A DNA stretch of 64,000 nt from Kitasatospora cheerisanensis KCTC 2395 (GCF_000696185.1 NZ_KK853997.1:5007602-5071601), one strand, 5' to 3'; shown: positions 24,692 to 35,112, counted from the stretch's first letter. The notes: a model not told the origin generated them from the sequence alone. Translations and numbers: made by a program.

Positions 24692-25771
24692 ATGCCACGC
24701 CGATCGGCGACCATGCTCGCCGCCACCCTGCTGCTGATAGGCCTGCTCTGTGCCTCGGTCCTGATGAAGGTGCCGTTCACCGAGATGAGCCCGGGGCCGA
24801 CGTACAACACCCTCGGCGTGCAGGACAAGACGGGCACCCCGGTGATCACCATCACCGGCCGCGAGACCTACCCGACCACCGGTCACCTCAACATGACGAC
24901 GGTCCAGGTCACGGGGGCGAACTACCAGCCCAGCCTGGTCTCCGCGATCGTCGGCTGGATGCGCGGCGACGTGCTGGTGGTGCCGCACGACAACGTGTAC
25001 CCGAAGGGCCAGACCGACCAGGAGGCCCAGCAGCAGAACGCCGAGGAGTTCGCCTCCTCCGAGGACAGCGCGAAGACCGCCGCCCTCAAGCAGCTGGACA
25101 TCCCGGTCACCACCGAGATCATCGTCTCCTCGGTGGTCTCCGGCGGGCCGTCCGAGGGCAAGCTGCACGCGGGCGACCAGATCGTCGCGGTGGACGGGGT
25201 GGCGATCACCAGCCGCGGCCAGGTCGCCGAGCAGGTGATGAAGCACAAGCCCGGCGAGACCGCCGTCTTCACCGTGGTCCCGCACGCCAAGGCCGGTCCG
25301 ACGCCGAACCCGGCGGACGAGGTGCAGGTGCCCATCACCACCGCCAAGGCACCGGACGAGGACCGGGCGATCGTCGGCATCACGCCCGGCGTCGACCACG
25401 TCTACCCGTTCAAGATCGACATCGGCCTGCAGGACGTCGGCGGTCCGAGCGCCGGCCTGATGTTCGCCCTCGGCATCGTCGACAAGCTCACCCCCACCGA
25501 CCTCACCGGCGGCAAGTTCGTGGCGGGCACCGGCACCATCGACGACGACGGCGCGGTCGGGCCGATCGGCGGCATCCAGATGAAGCTGATCGCCGCCCGC
25601 GACAAGGGCGCCGAGTACTTCTTCACCCCCGCGGACAACTGCGCCGAGGCGACGCAGGGCACGCCCTCCGGCCTCACGCTGGTCAAGGTCGACAACCTGG
25701 CGGGGGCGGTCAAGGCGCTCGACTCGATCCGGAGCGGGGACCGGGCGGCGCTGCCCGCCTGCACCAAGTAG
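24692..25771 (+). CDS. membrane-anchored PDZ/Lon-type serine protease (YlbL family)
   Basis: 359 residues. An N-terminal membrane anchor (~7-25) is followed by an extracytoplasmic PDZ domain (~145-215, with VVSGGPSEGKLHAGDQIVAV) and a Lon-type (S16) catalytic domain. The Ser-Lys dyad is Ser253 in GGPSAGLMF and Lys298 in IQMKLIAARDKG. YlbL proteins cleave secreted or membrane substrates; the target here is unknown. It faces the PPA1309 gene across a perfect palindrome terminator. Confidence 0.9.
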   Translation: MPRRSATMLAATLLLIGLLCASVLMKVPFTEMSPGPTYNTLGVQDKTGTPVITITGRETYPTTGHLNMTTVQVTGANYQPSLVSAIVGWMRGDVLVVPHDNVYPKGQTDQEAQQQNAEEFASSEDSAKTAALKQLDIPVTTEIIVSSVVSGGPSEGKLHAGDQIVAVDGVAITSRGQVAEQVMKHKPGETAVFTVVPHAKAGPTPNPADEVQVPITTAKAPDEDRAIVGITPGVDHVYPFKIDIGLQDVGGPSAGLMFALGIVDKLTPTDLTGGKFVAGTGTIDDDGAVGPIGGIQMKLIAARDKGAEYFFTPADNCAEATQGTPSGLTLVKVDNLAGAVKALDSIRSGDRAALPACTK

Positions 25772-25778
25772 CGGAACG

Positions 25779-25822
25779 GCGGCGGGGCCGCGGACGGGAG
25801 CTCCCGTCCGCGGCCCCGCCGC
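25779..25822. terminator. 22-bp perfect palindrome, bidirectional terminator
   Basis: Bases 25779-25800 are exactly complementary to 25801-25822 with no loop (core GACGGGAGCTCCCGTC). TTT follows on the plus strand. It sits between two convergent genes. Confidence 0.75.
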
Positions 25823-25836
25823 TTTCCCCGGTCCGC

Positions 25837-26397
25837 CTACTGGAAGGTGGCGAGCAGGGCCTGGGTCAGGTTGGGGACCAGGTCCGGGCCGGTGAGGACC
25901 TCGCGGGGGCTGTCCTTCTCGCGCAGGCGCAGGGCGATCTCGCGGGCGCCGTCGCGCAGGACCGCGGCGGTGATGCGGACCTCCTGGCGCTGCGGGTGGG
26001 AGGCGACCCAGTCGTTGATCTCCTGCTCGGTGGCGTTCTTCGGGCGGGAGGACTCGGCGCCGGGCGGGAGCATCAGGCGCTCGACCACCAGGGCGCAGCC
26101 GACCACGCCGTCGGGCCAGGCGATGGTGCCGAGGAAGCGGTCGAGCTCGGTGCCCGGGGGGATCTCCTCCTGCTCGACCGGGGTGAGGCCGGTCGGGTTC
26201 TCGTCCAGGCCGAGCTGCGTGGCGAGCCGCGGGTTGGCCTTGCGCATCTGGGCGTTGTCGACCAGGGCGAACAGGCGGGCGGGGAGGTCCCAGCCGAGGG
26301 TGGCGGCGTGCTCGTCGATCTCCAGCGCGGCCCGGGTGAGCGGGGTGGCGGCGGGCATGCCGGCGGCGGCGGAGGTCAGGTCAGGGGAGTCGGACAT
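25837..26397 (-). CDS. PPA1309 family protein
   Basis: 186 residues. It matches the small actinobacterial family named after PPA1309: a LTRAALEIDEHAATLGWD start, PPGTELDRFLGTIAWPDGVVGCAL, and GAREIALRLREKDSPREV. It is cytosolic and its function is unknown. It is usually found, as here, beside the UPF0182 and PDZ-protease genes. It is divergent from the UPF0182 gene. Confidence 0.85.
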   Translation of the reverse strand: MSDSPDLTSAAAGMPAATPLTRAALEIDEHAATLGWDLPARLFALVDNAQMRKANPRLATQLGLDENPTGLTPVEQEEIPPGTELDRFLGTIAWPDGVVGCALVVERLMLPPGAESSRPKNATEQEINDWVASHPQRQEVRITAAVLRDGAREIALRLREKDSPREVLTGPDLVPNLTQALLATFQ

Positions 26398-26554
26398 GGG
26401 GCCATCCTCACATGTCCGGGGGGGCCGTCTCCAACTCCGACGCATTGTCCGGGAACTCCGGTAAAGACTGTTTAAGTTGCACTGGAGACCGGTGCGTGCC
26501 CGTCCACGGCGCGGCATCGTGATCCCCAACGACGACAACAGCTGAGGTGGCATC

Positions 26555-29506
26555 TTGACCTTCCAGATGCCGGATCGAACAGGTCCGGGTTTTCGAGCGA
26601 GAGTCGGGCCGCCGTCCCGCCGGGCGAAGGTGCTGCTGCTGACGGCCGGTGTGCTGGCCGCGCTGTTCCTGCTGTTCGTCATGTTCGCGGGGCTGTGGAC
26701 GGACTGGCTGTGGTTCAGGTCGGTCTCGTACGGCTCGGTGTTCACCTCGCAACTGGGCGCGAAGGCCGGCCTGTTCGCGGTGTTCGGGCTGCTGATGGCA
26801 CTGGTGGTCGGGTTCAACCTGTGGCTGGCGTACCGGCTGCGGCCGCCGCTGGCCGCGATGTCGGTGGAGCAGCAGAGCCTGGACCGCTACCGGATGGGCG
26901 TGGCGCCGTTCCGCAAGTGGCTGCTGATCGGCCTGTCGCTGCTGGTCGGCCTGGCGGCCGGCGCCGCCGCGGGCGCGCAGTGGCGGACCTGGATGCTGTG
27001 GCTCAACGGCACCCCGTTCGGGCAGCAGGACAGCCAGTTCCACCTGGACGTCTCGTTCTACGCCTTCGACCTGCCCTGGTACGAGTTCCTGCTGGGCTTC
27101 GCGTTCAGCGCGGTGATCGTGTCGCTGATCGCGGCGACGGCCGTGCACTACCTGTACGGCGGCCTGCGGCTGCAGGGCCCGGGCCGTCGGGCGAGCGCCG
27201 GGGCGCAGGGTCATCTGGCCGTGCTGCTGGGCGTGTTCGTGCTGCTGAAGGCGGTGGCGTACTGGCTGGACCGGTACGCGCTGGCGGTGAAGAGCGAGGC
27301 GTACAAGGGCGTCGACGGCTGGACGGGCCTGCGGTACGTGGACGCGAACGCGTTCCTGCCGGCCAAGACGATCCTGTTCTTCGTGGCGATCATCTGCGCG
27401 GCGCTGTTCTTCCTGACGCCGATCCGGCGGACCTGGGCGCCGGCGCTGATCGGCTTCGGGCTGATGGCGCTGTCGGCGGTGCTGGTCGGCGGGCTGTACC
27501 CGGCGATCGTGCAGCAGTTCCAGGTCAAGCCGAACGAGCAGGCCAAGGAGACGCCGTACATCCAGAAGAACATCGACGCGACCCGGCAGGCCTACGGCAT
27601 CGCCGACGCCGATGTGACGCAGTACAAGCCGACCGATTCCACCAACCCGGAGAAGCTGAAGCAGGACGCGCAGACCATCTCCGACATCCGCCTGCTGGAC
27701 CCGAACGTGGTCTCGCCGACGTTCCAGCAGAACCAGGCGCTGCGGCAGTACTACGCCTTCCCGAAGACGCTGGACGTCGACCGGTACGGCGACCAGGACA
27801 CCGTGCTGGGTGTCCGTGAGCTGGACCTGACGGGCGTTCAGCAGCGCAACTTCATCAACGACCACTTCAAGTACACCCACGGGTACGGCGTGGTCGCCGC
27901 CAAGGGCAACCAGGTCGACGCCAACGGCAACCCGGTCTACACCCAGCAGTCGCTGCCGACCACCGGCTCGATGGGCGACTACCAGCAGCGGGTGTACTAC
28001 GGCGAGAAGTCCACCACGTACTCGGTGGTCGGCCCCGGCATGGACGAGATCGACTACACCCGCGACTCCGACCCGGACCGGACGTACCAGTACACCGGCG
28101 GCAGCGGCGTCTCGCTGGACAACCCGCTGACCCGGGCCGCGTACGCGGTGAAGTTCGCCGAGCCGCAGCTGCTGTACTCGGGCGCGATCAAGGACGGCGC
28201 GAAGATCCTCTACGACCGCACCCCGAAGGAGCGGGTGGAGAAGGTCGCGCCGTGGCTGTCGATCGACGCCGACCCGTACCCGGTGGTGGAGGACGGCCGG
28301 CTGGTGTGGGTGCTGGACGGCTACACCACCTCCGACGGCTTCCCGTTCTCCTCCAAGACGGTCCTCGGCGACGCCACCAAGGACTCGCTGACCGACCAGC
28401 GCGGCCGCACCCTGACCGCCGTCAACGAGGTCAACTACATCCGCAACTCGGTGAAGGCCACGGTCGACGCGTACACCGGCGAGGTGACGCTCTACCAGTG
28501 GGACGAGGCCGACCCGGTGCTGAAGACCTGGATGAAGGCGTTCCCGGGCTCGGTCCAGCCGAAGGCGGACATCCCGGCGGCGCTGCTGCCGCACCTGCGC
28601 TACCCGCAGGACATGTTCAAGGTGCAGCGCGACCTGCTCGGGATGTACCACATGACGGACGCCACGGCGTTCTTCAACGGCACCGACATCTGGGAGGTGC
28701 CGGTCGACCCGACCGTCAACGCCGACGAGGTGCAGCCGCCGTACTACCTGACGGTGCGGATGCCGGACGCCAAGGAGGCCAGCTTCTCGCTGACCACCTC
28801 GTTCGTGCCCTCCGGCCGGAAGAACCTGGCCGCGTTCATGACCGCGGACGCCGACCCCGGGCCGGACTACGGAAAGCTCCGGATCCTGCGGATGACCTCC
28901 GACTCCGGCGCGCTCGGCCCGGCGCTGACCCAGGCGAAGTTCAACTCCGACACCGACGTCGCCCACCAGCTCACCCTGCTGCGCAACGGCGCCGACTCCG
29001 ACGTGGTCTACGGCAACCTGCTGACCCTGCCGGTCGGCGGCGGCATCCTCAACGTGGAGCCGGTCTACCTGGTGGCGCGCGGCGCGAAGGTGCCGGTGCT
29101 GAAGAAGGTGCTGGCGGTGTACGGCGACCACAACGTGGCGCTGGAGGACACCCTGGACAAGGCGCTGGCGAAGGTGCTCGGAAACGCCGCCGGCGGGGCC
29201 ACCACCCCGACCGCCCCGGCCGACCCGGGCGGCACCACGCCGACCGCGCCCACCACGCCCACCACGCCGACGACGCCCGCACCGGGCGCCAACCCGGCGC
29301 TGGACAAGGCGCTGGCGGACGCCCAGAAGGCGTTCACCGACGGCCAGACCGCGCTGAAGAACGGCGACTGGGCGGCGTACGGGCAGGCCCAGCAGGCGCT
29401 GCAGAAGGCGCTGAACGAGGCGCTGGCGGCCGAGCCGAAGGCCGGGGCCACCCCGGCGCCGTCGGGTCAGCCGTCCGGTTCGCCCGCGCCGTCACCCGGC
29501 GGCTGA
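26555..29506 (+). CDS. UPF0182 family large membrane protein
   Basis: About 983 residues. Seven or so membrane helices lie in the first ~320 residues ([16 protein letters not shown] is the family signature near residue 50). A long extracytoplasmic domain follows, then a Pro/Thr-rich linker and a charged C-terminal helix (~905-983). No biochemical role is established. TTG 26555 has GAGGTGG five bases upstream; ATG 26567 is the alternative. It is followed by the initiator tRNA. Confidence 0.9.
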   Translation: MTFQMPDRTGPGFRARVGPPSRRAKVLLLTAGVLAALFLLFVMFAGLWTDWLWFRSVSYGSVFTSQLGAKAGLFAVFGLLMALVVGFNLWLAYRLRPPLAAMSVEQQSLDRYRMGVAPFRKWLLIGLSLLVGLAAGAAAGAQWRTWMLWLNGTPFGQQDSQFHLDVSFYAFDLPWYEFLLGFAFSAVIVSLIAATAVHYLYGGLRLQGPGRRASAGAQGHLAVLLGVFVLLKAVAYWLDRYALAVKSEAYKGVDGWTGLRYVDANAFLPAKTILFFVAIICAALFFLTPIRRTWAPALIGFGLMALSAVLVGGLYPAIVQQFQVKPNEQAKETPYIQKNIDATRQAYGIADADVTQYKPTDSTNPEKLKQDAQTISDIRLLDPNVVSPTFQQNQALRQYYAFPKTLDVDRYGDQDTVLGVRELDLTGVQQRNFINDHFKYTHGYGVVAAKGNQVDANGNPVYTQQSLPTTGSMGDYQQRVYYGEKSTTYSVVGPGMDEIDYTRDSDPDRTYQYTGGSGVSLDNPLTRAAYAVKFAEPQLLYSGAIKDGAKILYDRTPKERVEKVAPWLSIDADPYPVVEDGRLVWVLDGYTTSDGFPFSSKTVLGDATKDSLTDQRGRTLTAVNEVNYIRNSVKATVDAYTGEVTLYQWDEADPVLKTWMKAFPGSVQPKADIPAALLPHLRYPQDMFKVQRDLLGMYHMTDATAFFNGTDIWEVPVDPTVNADEVQPPYYLTVRMPDAKEASFSLTTSFVPSGRKNLAAFMTADADPGPDYGKLRILRMTSDSGALGPALTQAKFNSDTDVAHQLTLLRNGADSDVVYGNLLTLPVGGGILNVEPVYLVARGAKVPVLKKVLAVYGDHNVALEDTLDKALAKVLGNAAGGATTPTAPADPGGTTPTAPTTPTTPTTPAPGANPALDKALADAQKAFTDGQTALKNGDWAAYGQAQQALQKALNEALAAEPKAGATPAPSGQPSGSPAPSPGG

Positions 29507-29521
29507 GCTGGGCAAACCGAT

Positions 29522-29552
29522 TTGTTGGTCCACCCCGCGATCGTGCTACAGT
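29522..29552 (+). promoter_or_regulatory. tRNA-fMet promoter
   Basis: TTGTTG (29522-29527) and TACAGT (29547-29552), spacer 19. TTGGTC (29525-29530) with spacer 16 is the alternative. It predicts a start a few bases before the mature 5' end. Confidence 0.55.
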
Positions 29553-29563
29553 GGTTTCACCGA

Positions 29564-29637
29564 CGCGGGGTGGAGCAGCTCGGTAGCTCGCTGGGCTCAT
29601 AACCCAGAGGTCGCAGGTTCAAATCCTGTCCCCGCTA
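29564..29637 (+). tRNA. initiator tRNA-fMet (CAT)
   Basis: A complete cloverleaf: acceptor CGCGGGG / CCCCGCT, anticodon loop with CAT at 29598-29600, T arm GCAGG-TTCAAAT-CCTGT. The absence of a Watson-Crick pair at 1-72 (C-U) and three G-C pairs in the anticodon stem (GGG/CCC) identify an initiator. CCA is not encoded. Confidence 0.95.
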
Positions 29638-29647
29638 CTCAGTAGCG

Positions 29648-29679
29648 AAAGGCCCGGAGGCATCAGCCTCCGGGCCTTT
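29648..29679 (+). terminator. terminator after tRNA-fMet
   Basis: AAAGGCCCGGAGGC (29648-29661), loop ATCA, GCCTCCGGGCCTTT (29666-29679): a perfect 14-bp stem ending in TTT. Confidence 0.85.
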
Positions 29680-29714
29680 GCCGTTCCCGTTCGCCATTCC
29701 TCGGTGCAGACCCG

Positions 29715-29743
29715 TTGACACCCTCACTGGTCCAGTCCAATCT
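29715..29743 (+). promoter_or_regulatory. chitinase promoter with DasR (dre) operator
   Basis: TTGACA (29715-29720) and CAATCT (29738-29743), spacer 17. A dre-like sequence ACTGGTCCAGTCCAAT (29726-29741) fills the spacer and enters the -10. DasR is encoded at 56.7 kb. Confidence 0.75.
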
Positions 29744-29907
29744 GAGTCGTGCCCATGACGAGCGGCCCCCACCGCCCGCCTCGTGGCGCTGCAACACGCA
29801 TGCCAGCAACGGGAATTGATCGTGTTCTGCTTCCGTCTGCCGCTCTCCCCCGACCGGGTGTCGGACGGTGTTCCTGCATCCCCACGTGACAGGAGAGGCA
29901 CATCCGC

Positions 29908-31914
29908 ATGCACCGCAACAACCGAAGGGTCTGGGCCGTCACGGCCGCGGCCGCCACCCTGCTCGCCGGGGCGATGTCGCTGTTGGGCGCCCCCGACGCG
30001 ACCGCCGGACCGGCCAACACCACCGGAGCCCCCGCCACCAGCGGCGGTCTGAAGATCGCCTACTTCGACCAGTGGTCGATCTACCAGAACGCCTACTACC
30101 TGAAGAACGTCGACACCAACGGCATGGCCGGGAAGCTCGACTACCTGCTGTACGACTTCGCCAACATCCACCCCACCGACCTGACCTGCTTCGAGGCCAA
30201 CTCGGCGGCCTCCCAGGACGAGAACAACCCGAACGCCGGCGACGGCGCGGGCGACTACTACGCCGACTACGCGAAGACCTTCGCCAACGGCAACAGCGTC
30301 GACAACACCACCGACACCTGGAACCAGCCGCTGGCCGGCAACTTCCACCAGCTCCAGGAGCTGAAGGCCAAGTACCCGAAGCTGAAGGTGCTGCTGTCGG
30401 TCGGCGGCTGGACGTACTCCAAGTACTTCTCCGACGCGGCGGCCACCGACGCCTCCCGCAAGAAGTTCGTCTCCTCCTGCGTCGACATGTTCATCAAGGG
30501 CAACCTGCCCGCCCAGGGCGGCTACGGCGGCCCCGGCACCGGCAAGGGCATCTTCGACGGCTTCGACATCGACTGGGAGTACCCGGGCGGCGGCGGCCAC
30601 ACCGGCAACCACGCCTCGCCCAACGACAAGCAGAACTTCACCGCGCTGCTCGCCGAGTTCCGCAACCAGCTCAACACCCAGGGCGCCGCCGACGGCAAGA
30701 CCTACGCGCTCAGCGCCGCCCTGCCGGCCGGCCAGGACAAGATCCAGTACATCGAGACCGACAAGATCGCCCAGTACCTGACCTTCGCCGACCCGATGAC
30801 GTACGACATGCACGGCGGCTGGGAGGCGCAGGGCCCGACCAACCACCAGACGCCGATCTACCAGAACCCCAACGACCCGTCGAACAACGTGCCGCCGGGC
30901 AACGCCAAGTACTCCATCGACGAGGCGATCAAGGCGTACACCGTCGGCGACCCCTCGTACGGCATCCCCGGCGGGTTCCCGGCCAACAAGCTGAACATGG
31001 GCGTCCCGCTGTACTACCGCGGCTGGACGGGCGTGGCGGCCGGCGCCAACCACGGGCTGTTCCAGCCGGCCAGCGGGCCCGCGCAGGGTGCGCCGAACTC
31101 CGGCAACGTCGCGGGCGTCCGGATGTACAAGGAACTGCTCGGCGTCGTCGACAACCCCGGCTACACGTACTGGGACCCGGCCTCGCAGGCCTCGTACTTC
31201 TACGACGGCACCACCTTCTGGTCCGGTGAGACCGCCAAGTCCATCCAGGCCAAGATGGACTACGCGCACTGCAACGGCCTCGGCGGCTCGTTCGTGTTCT
31301 CGCTGTACGACGACCCGAACGCGGTGCTGCTCAACTCGCTGGTGACGGCGACCAACGGCTCGGCCGCCAACTGCCCGGCGCCGCCCGCCTCGCCCTCGCC
31401 GAGCGCGAGCAGCAGCACCGGCACCAGCCCGTCCCCGTCCACCTCGACGTCCTCCTCGCCGAGCGGCTCCCCGTCCGGCTCGCCCTCGGGCAGCCCGTCC
31501 TCCTCGCCGTCCGGGCCCGGCGGCGGGATCGTCGCCAACCCCGGCCTGGAGTCCGGCGCGCTCAGCCCGTGGACCTGCGCCGGCAGCGGCGGCAGCGCGG
31601 TCCCCGGCGGCCACACCGGCTCGTACGCCCTGCAGGGCAACGCCGGCGCCGGCGACACCGCGCAGTGCCAGCAGACCGTGACCGTCAAGCCGAACACCAC
31701 GTACACGCTGTCCGCGTGGGTGAAGGGCAACTACACCTACCTCGGCGTCACCGGCTCCGGCGCGGACAGTTCGACCTGGACCCCCGGCGGGAGCGCGTGG
31801 ACGCAGCTGTCCACCAAGTTCACCACCGGCGCCTCGGTCACCTCGGTGACCGTCTGGGTGCACGGCTGGTACGGACAGGGCGCCTACCAGGCGGACGACT
31901 TCACCGTCAGCTGA
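29908..31914 (+). CDS. secreted GH18 chitinase with C-terminal carbohydrate-binding module
   Basis: 668 residues. A signal peptide (~1-33, RR near the start) is followed by a GH18 catalytic domain (~47-480): LLSVGGWTYS and DGFDIDWE (217-224; catalytic Glu224). A Ser/Pro/Gly/Thr linker follows (~490-535), then a beta-rich module (~538-668) resembling CBM4/9/16-type domains. It hydrolyses chitin outside the cell. AGGAG precedes ATG 29908. A dre site in the promoter ties it to DasR. It is flanked by two near-identical terminators. Confidence 0.93.
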   Translation: MHRNNRRVWAVTAAAATLLAGAMSLLGAPDATAGPANTTGAPATSGGLKIAYFDQWSIYQNAYYLKNVDTNGMAGKLDYLLYDFANIHPTDLTCFEANSAASQDENNPNAGDGAGDYYADYAKTFANGNSVDNTTDTWNQPLAGNFHQLQELKAKYPKLKVLLSVGGWTYSKYFSDAAATDASRKKFVSSCVDMFIKGNLPAQGGYGGPGTGKGIFDGFDIDWEYPGGGGHTGNHASPNDKQNFTALLAEFRNQLNTQGAADGKTYALSAALPAGQDKIQYIETDKIAQYLTFADPMTYDMHGGWEAQGPTNHQTPIYQNPNDPSNNVPPGNAKYSIDEAIKAYTVGDPSYGIPGGFPANKLNMGVPLYYRGWTGVAAGANHGLFQPASGPAQGAPNSGNVAGVRMYKELLGVVDNPGYTYWDPASQASYFYDGTTFWSGETAKSIQAKMDYAHCNGLGGSFVFSLYDDPNAVLLNSLVTATNGSAANCPAPPASPSPSASSSTGTSPSPSTSTSSSPSGSPSGSPSGSPSSSPSGPGGGIVANPGLESGALSPWTCAGSGGSAVPGGHTGSYALQGNAGAGDTAQCQQTVTVKPNTTYTLSAWVKGNYTYLGVTGSGADSSTWTPGGSAWTQLSTKFTTGASVTSVTVWVHGWYGQGAYQADDFTVS

Positions 31915-31935
31915 CCGATCGTCACCACTCTTGCA

Positions 31936-31972
31936 GCGAAGGCCCGGAGGGAAACGCCCTCCGGGCCTTCGC
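31936..31972 (+). terminator. terminator after the chitinase
   Basis: GCGAAGGCCCGGAGGG (31936-31951), loop AAACG, CCCTCCGGGCCTTCGC (31957-31972): a perfect 16-bp stem. Confidence 0.8.
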
Positions 31973-32266
31973 CCTTGCGTGCGCGGAGAGTTGATCGACT
32001 CCGGTACGATGCGTGGCCGGGGTTTGTGGCGCCCAGTGTCGGGAAATCGACAAAGCGCTGAAGCAATCTCGCCGGGCTTCGGCCCCGCTCCGCCAAAACG
32101 GACGGAGCAGGTGTACGAGGGTTGCGGGTGATGCGACGATGGACCACGAGGGGGACGCGGCACGGCCATTGACGGGCCGTCCGATCCGGCGTGACCCCTG
32201 GGGGTACCACCCCGGGCCGACGGCCGGGGGCGAATGCCGCGACACTCGGGGGGAGCGGGAGTCGGC
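31973..32266. other. gap upstream of the Sel1-repeat gene
   Basis: About 290 bases after the terminator with no convincing gene. I see a short stem GCTCCG/CGGAGC (32087-32108) and an isolated TACGAT (32005-32010) without a properly spaced -35. A frame starting near 32139 (MDHEGDAARPL) is open into the next gene but has no supporting features. Confidence 0.3.
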
Positions 32267-34189
32267 ATGAAACTCATCGGCAGGAACGGGACAGGAGAAC
32301 GACTGGCGGCCAGCAGCACCACGGACACCGACACCGGTGCCCGACCCACCGCCCAGTCGGGCACCAGCCTGCCCGCACAGCGCACCACCGCCGGCAACGG
32401 CGGCCTCGCCGCGTCCGGCTACGGCCCCGACAGCCTCGTCCACCTGACCGCCGACCAGGTCGTCGCCACCGCCCCCGCCCGCGACCTGCTGGAGAGCGAC
32501 GACGGCGCCGACAGCTTCGAAACCGCCCTCGCCGCCCGCGAACAGGCCGCCCTCGAAGCCCGCCACCGCGGCTCCGCCGACGCCGGCGACCCCGGTGCCG
32601 CCAGCCAGCTCGGTGCCCTCCTGCTGCGCCGCGGCGACCTCCAGGACGCCGAGCCCTACCTGCGCACCGCCGCCGCCGCCGGCCTGCGCGCCGCCGCCAA
32701 CAACCTCGGCGTCCTGCTCCACCAGCAGGGCCACCGCGCCGAAGCCGCCCAGTGGTGGCGGCAGGCCGCCGTCGCCGGCTCCGCGCCCGCCGCCCACGCC
32801 CTCGGCCTGCAACTGCGCGACCAGGGCGAGGAGGAAGCCGCCGAGTACTGGCTGCACTTCGCCGCCGAACAGGGCCACCCGCTCGGCGCGTACGCGCTCG
32901 GCGACCTGATGGAACACCGCCGCGACGTCCGCGCCGAACGCTGGTTCAAGGCCGCCGCCGACTCCGGCCACCGCGAAGCCGCCTACCGCCTCGCCCGGAT
33001 GCGCGAGGCCGCCGGCGACAAGGAGACCGCCGAGACCTGGTACCGCACCGCCGCCGCCCGCAGCCACGCCCGCGCCGCGCTCCGCCTCGGCGTCCTGCTC
33101 GAAGCCCGCGGCGACCTCGACGAAGCCGCCCGCTGGTACCGGCAGTCCGCGCAGAACGGCGAAGCCCGCGCCGCCTGCGCGCTCGGCTTCCTGCTCCGCG
33201 ACGCCGGCGACCCCACCGCCGCCGCCGAATGGTGGCAGGAGGCCGCCGAGGCCGGCGACGGCACCGCCGCCAACGCCCTCGGCGCCCTGCACGCCGGCCG
33301 CGGCGAGAACGCCGTCGCCGAACGCTGGTACCGCGCCGCGCTCGACGCCGGCGACCACAACGGCGCGTTCAACCTCGGCCTGCTGTGCGCCGGCGCCGGC
33401 CGCGACACCCAGGCCGAGCAGTGGTACCGCCGCGCCGCGTACGCCGGACACCGCGAGGCCTGCAACGCGCTCGCCGTCATGCTGCTCCAGCGCGGCGACG
33501 AGTCCGGCGCCGAACCCTGGTTCTCCAAGGCCGCCGAAGCCGGCTCCGTCGACGGCGCGTTCAACCTCGGCGTGCTGCACGCCGGCCGCGGCGAGACCCG
33601 GCAGGCCCAGGAGTGGTACGCCCGCGCCGCCGCCGAGGGCCACGGCGAAGCCGCCCTGCAGCTCGCCGTCGTCCAGGAGCAGCGCGGCAACCTCACCGGT
33701 GCCCTCGACCGCTACCGGCAGGCCGCCGAGGGCGGCTCCGCGGAGGGAGCGTTCCGGCTGGCCTCGCTCCTCGACCGGCGGGGCGACGCCGACGCGGACG
33801 CCGAACACTGGTACGCCGTCGCGGCCGACACCGGGCACCTGCGGGCGCAGGTGCGGATGGGCGTCCGGGCCGCCGAACGGGGAGCGCTGCAGATCGCCGA
33901 GAGCTGGTACCGGCGCGCCGCCGAGGGCGGGAGCCGCAGCGCGGCCTTCAACCTCGGGCTGCTGCTGGCCCGCCAGGACTCCGAGGCCGAGGCGATGCTC
34001 TGGTACACCCGCGCCGCGGACGCCGGCCACGGCCGGGCGGCCCTCCGGCTGGCGCTGCTGGCGCTCCGCCGGGGGGAGGCCGTGCAGGCCGAGAACTGGT
34101 GCCGGCGGGCGGCCGAGTACGGGCCCGCGGAGGTCGCGGAGCGGGCGGGACGGCTGCTGGAAGCGATGACCGCGGAGCTCAGCGCGTAG
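32267..34189 (+). CDS. Sel1/TPR-repeat protein
   Basis: 640 residues. After a low-complexity N-terminus (~1-95) there are about fifteen ~36-residue Sel1-like repeats, each with patterns such as AERWYRAALDAGDHNGAFNL. Such solenoids mediate protein-protein contacts. There is no signal peptide or enzyme domain. The Ser/Thr-rich N-terminus could be regulatory. ATG 32267 has GGGAG upstream; an in-frame ATG 11 codons earlier is less likely. Confidence 0.88.
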   Translation: MKLIGRNGTGERLAASSTTDTDTGARPTAQSGTSLPAQRTTAGNGGLAASGYGPDSLVHLTADQVVATAPARDLLESDDGADSFETALAAREQAALEARHRGSADAGDPGAASQLGALLLRRGDLQDAEPYLRTAAAAGLRAAANNLGVLLHQQGHRAEAAQWWRQAAVAGSAPAAHALGLQLRDQGEEEAAEYWLHFAAEQGHPLGAYALGDLMEHRRDVRAERWFKAAADSGHREAAYRLARMREAAGDKETAETWYRTAAARSHARAALRLGVLLEARGDLDEAARWYRQSAQNGEARAACALGFLLRDAGDPTAAAEWWQEAAEAGDGTAANALGALHAGRGENAVAERWYRAALDAGDHNGAFNLGLLCAGAGRDTQAEQWYRRAAYAGHREACNALAVMLLQRGDESGAEPWFSKAAEAGSVDGAFNLGVLHAGRGETRQAQEWYARAAAEGHGEAALQLAVVQEQRGNLTGALDRYRQAAEGGSAEGAFRLASLLDRRGDADADAEHWYAVAADTGHLRAQVRMGVRAAERGALQIAESWYRRAAEGGSRSAAFNLGLLLARQDSEAEAMLWYTRAADAGHGRAALRLALLALRRGEAVQAENWCRRAAEYGPAEVAERAGRLLEAMTAELSA

Positions 34190-34314
34190 CGGGAGCACAC
34201 GTCGGGGATGCCGCGGCAGGTGCAGGTCGATGTCCTGCGTCGCGGTCCTTCCGACGGGCGCGTTCCCCTTCGCGCGGCTCCCCGCGCCCCGGTCGGTGCG
34301 CTCCCCGGGTCGCG

Positions 34315-35112
34315 CTAGACGCTCAGCGAGCGCAGCGCCGCTTCGTGGAGGATGCCGTTGGTGGCGACCGCGTCCGCGCCGGTGGGGCCGTCGATGCCGT
34401 CGAGGCCGGTGAAGCGGCCGCCGGCCTCCTGGACGACGATGCACGGGGCGGCCATGTCCCAGAGGGAGAGCTCGGGTTCGGCGGCGATGTCGACGGCGCC
34501 CTCGGCGACCATCATGTAGGACCAGAAGTCGCCGTAGGCCCGGGTGCGCCAGCACTTGCGGGTGAGGTCGAGGAAGGCGTCGAGGCGGGCCCGTTCCTCC
34601 CAGCCGCTGAGGGAGGAGAAGGAGAGCGAGGCGTCGGCGAGGCGGGAGACCTTGGAGACGTGGATGCGCTGGGCCTTGGCGAGGCTGCGGCCGGCGAACG
34701 CGCCGAGTCCCTTCGCGGCCCACCAGCGGCGGCTGAGCGCCGGGGCGGAGACGATGCCGACGACGGGCGCGAACTCGCCGTCGGGCTGCTCCTCGAGGAG
34801 GGCGACCAGGGTGGCCCAGACCGGGACGCCGCGGACGTAGTTCTTGGTGCCGTCGATCGGGTCGATGACCCAGCGGCGCGGGCCGGAGCCCTGCAGGCCG
34901 TACTCCTCGCCCATCACCGCGTCGCGCGGGCGGGCTCGTTGCAGGACGGAGCGGACGAGTTCCTCGGCGGCCTTGTCGGCGTCGCTGACCGGCGTCAGGT
35001 CGGGCTTGGTCTCGACCTTCAGGTCGAGCGCCTTGAAGCGTTCCATGGTCACCGAGTCGGCCGAGTCGGCGAGGACGTGGGCGAGTCGGAGGTCGTCGTG
35101 GTAGTCGGCCAT
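34315..35112 (-). CDS. hisN: histidinol-phosphatase HisN (inositol monophosphatase family)
   Basis: 265 residues. The IMPase metal site is complete: GEE (68-70), DPIDGTKNY (from Asp84), and a late LSLWDMAAP Asp. The sequence belongs to the actinobacterial HisN type of histidinol-phosphatase, the penultimate step of histidine synthesis. It lies outside any his operon, as in S. coelicolor. ATG 35112 is the only good start. It is close to the SMR transporter gene on the same strand. Confidence 0.87.
   Translation of the reverse strand: MADYHDDLRLAHVLADSADSVTMERFKALDLKVETKPDLTPVSDADKAAEELVRSVLQRARPRDAVMGEEYGLQGSGPRRWVIDPIDGTKNYVRGVPVWATLVALLEEQPDGEFAPVVGIVSAPALSRRWWAAKGLGAFAGRSLAKAQRIHVSKVSRLADASLSFSSLSGWEERARLDAFLDLTRKCWRTRAYGDFWSYMMVAEGAVDIAAEPELSLWDMAAPCIVVQEAGGRFTGLDGIDGPTGADAVATNGILHEAALRSLSV

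Noticed and set aside
26408-29131. 907-codon minus-strand ORF opposite the UPF0182 gene
   Set aside because: Antisense shadow; no domains, repetitive Val/Arg/His composition.
29564-29637. tRNA attachment site for an integrative element
   Set aside because: No duplicate of the tRNA 3' end and no integrase within the window.
32139-32270. Small ORF MDHEGDAARPL... overlapping the Sel1-repeat gene start
   Set aside because: No ribosome site, overlap with the next gene and no distinctive composition.
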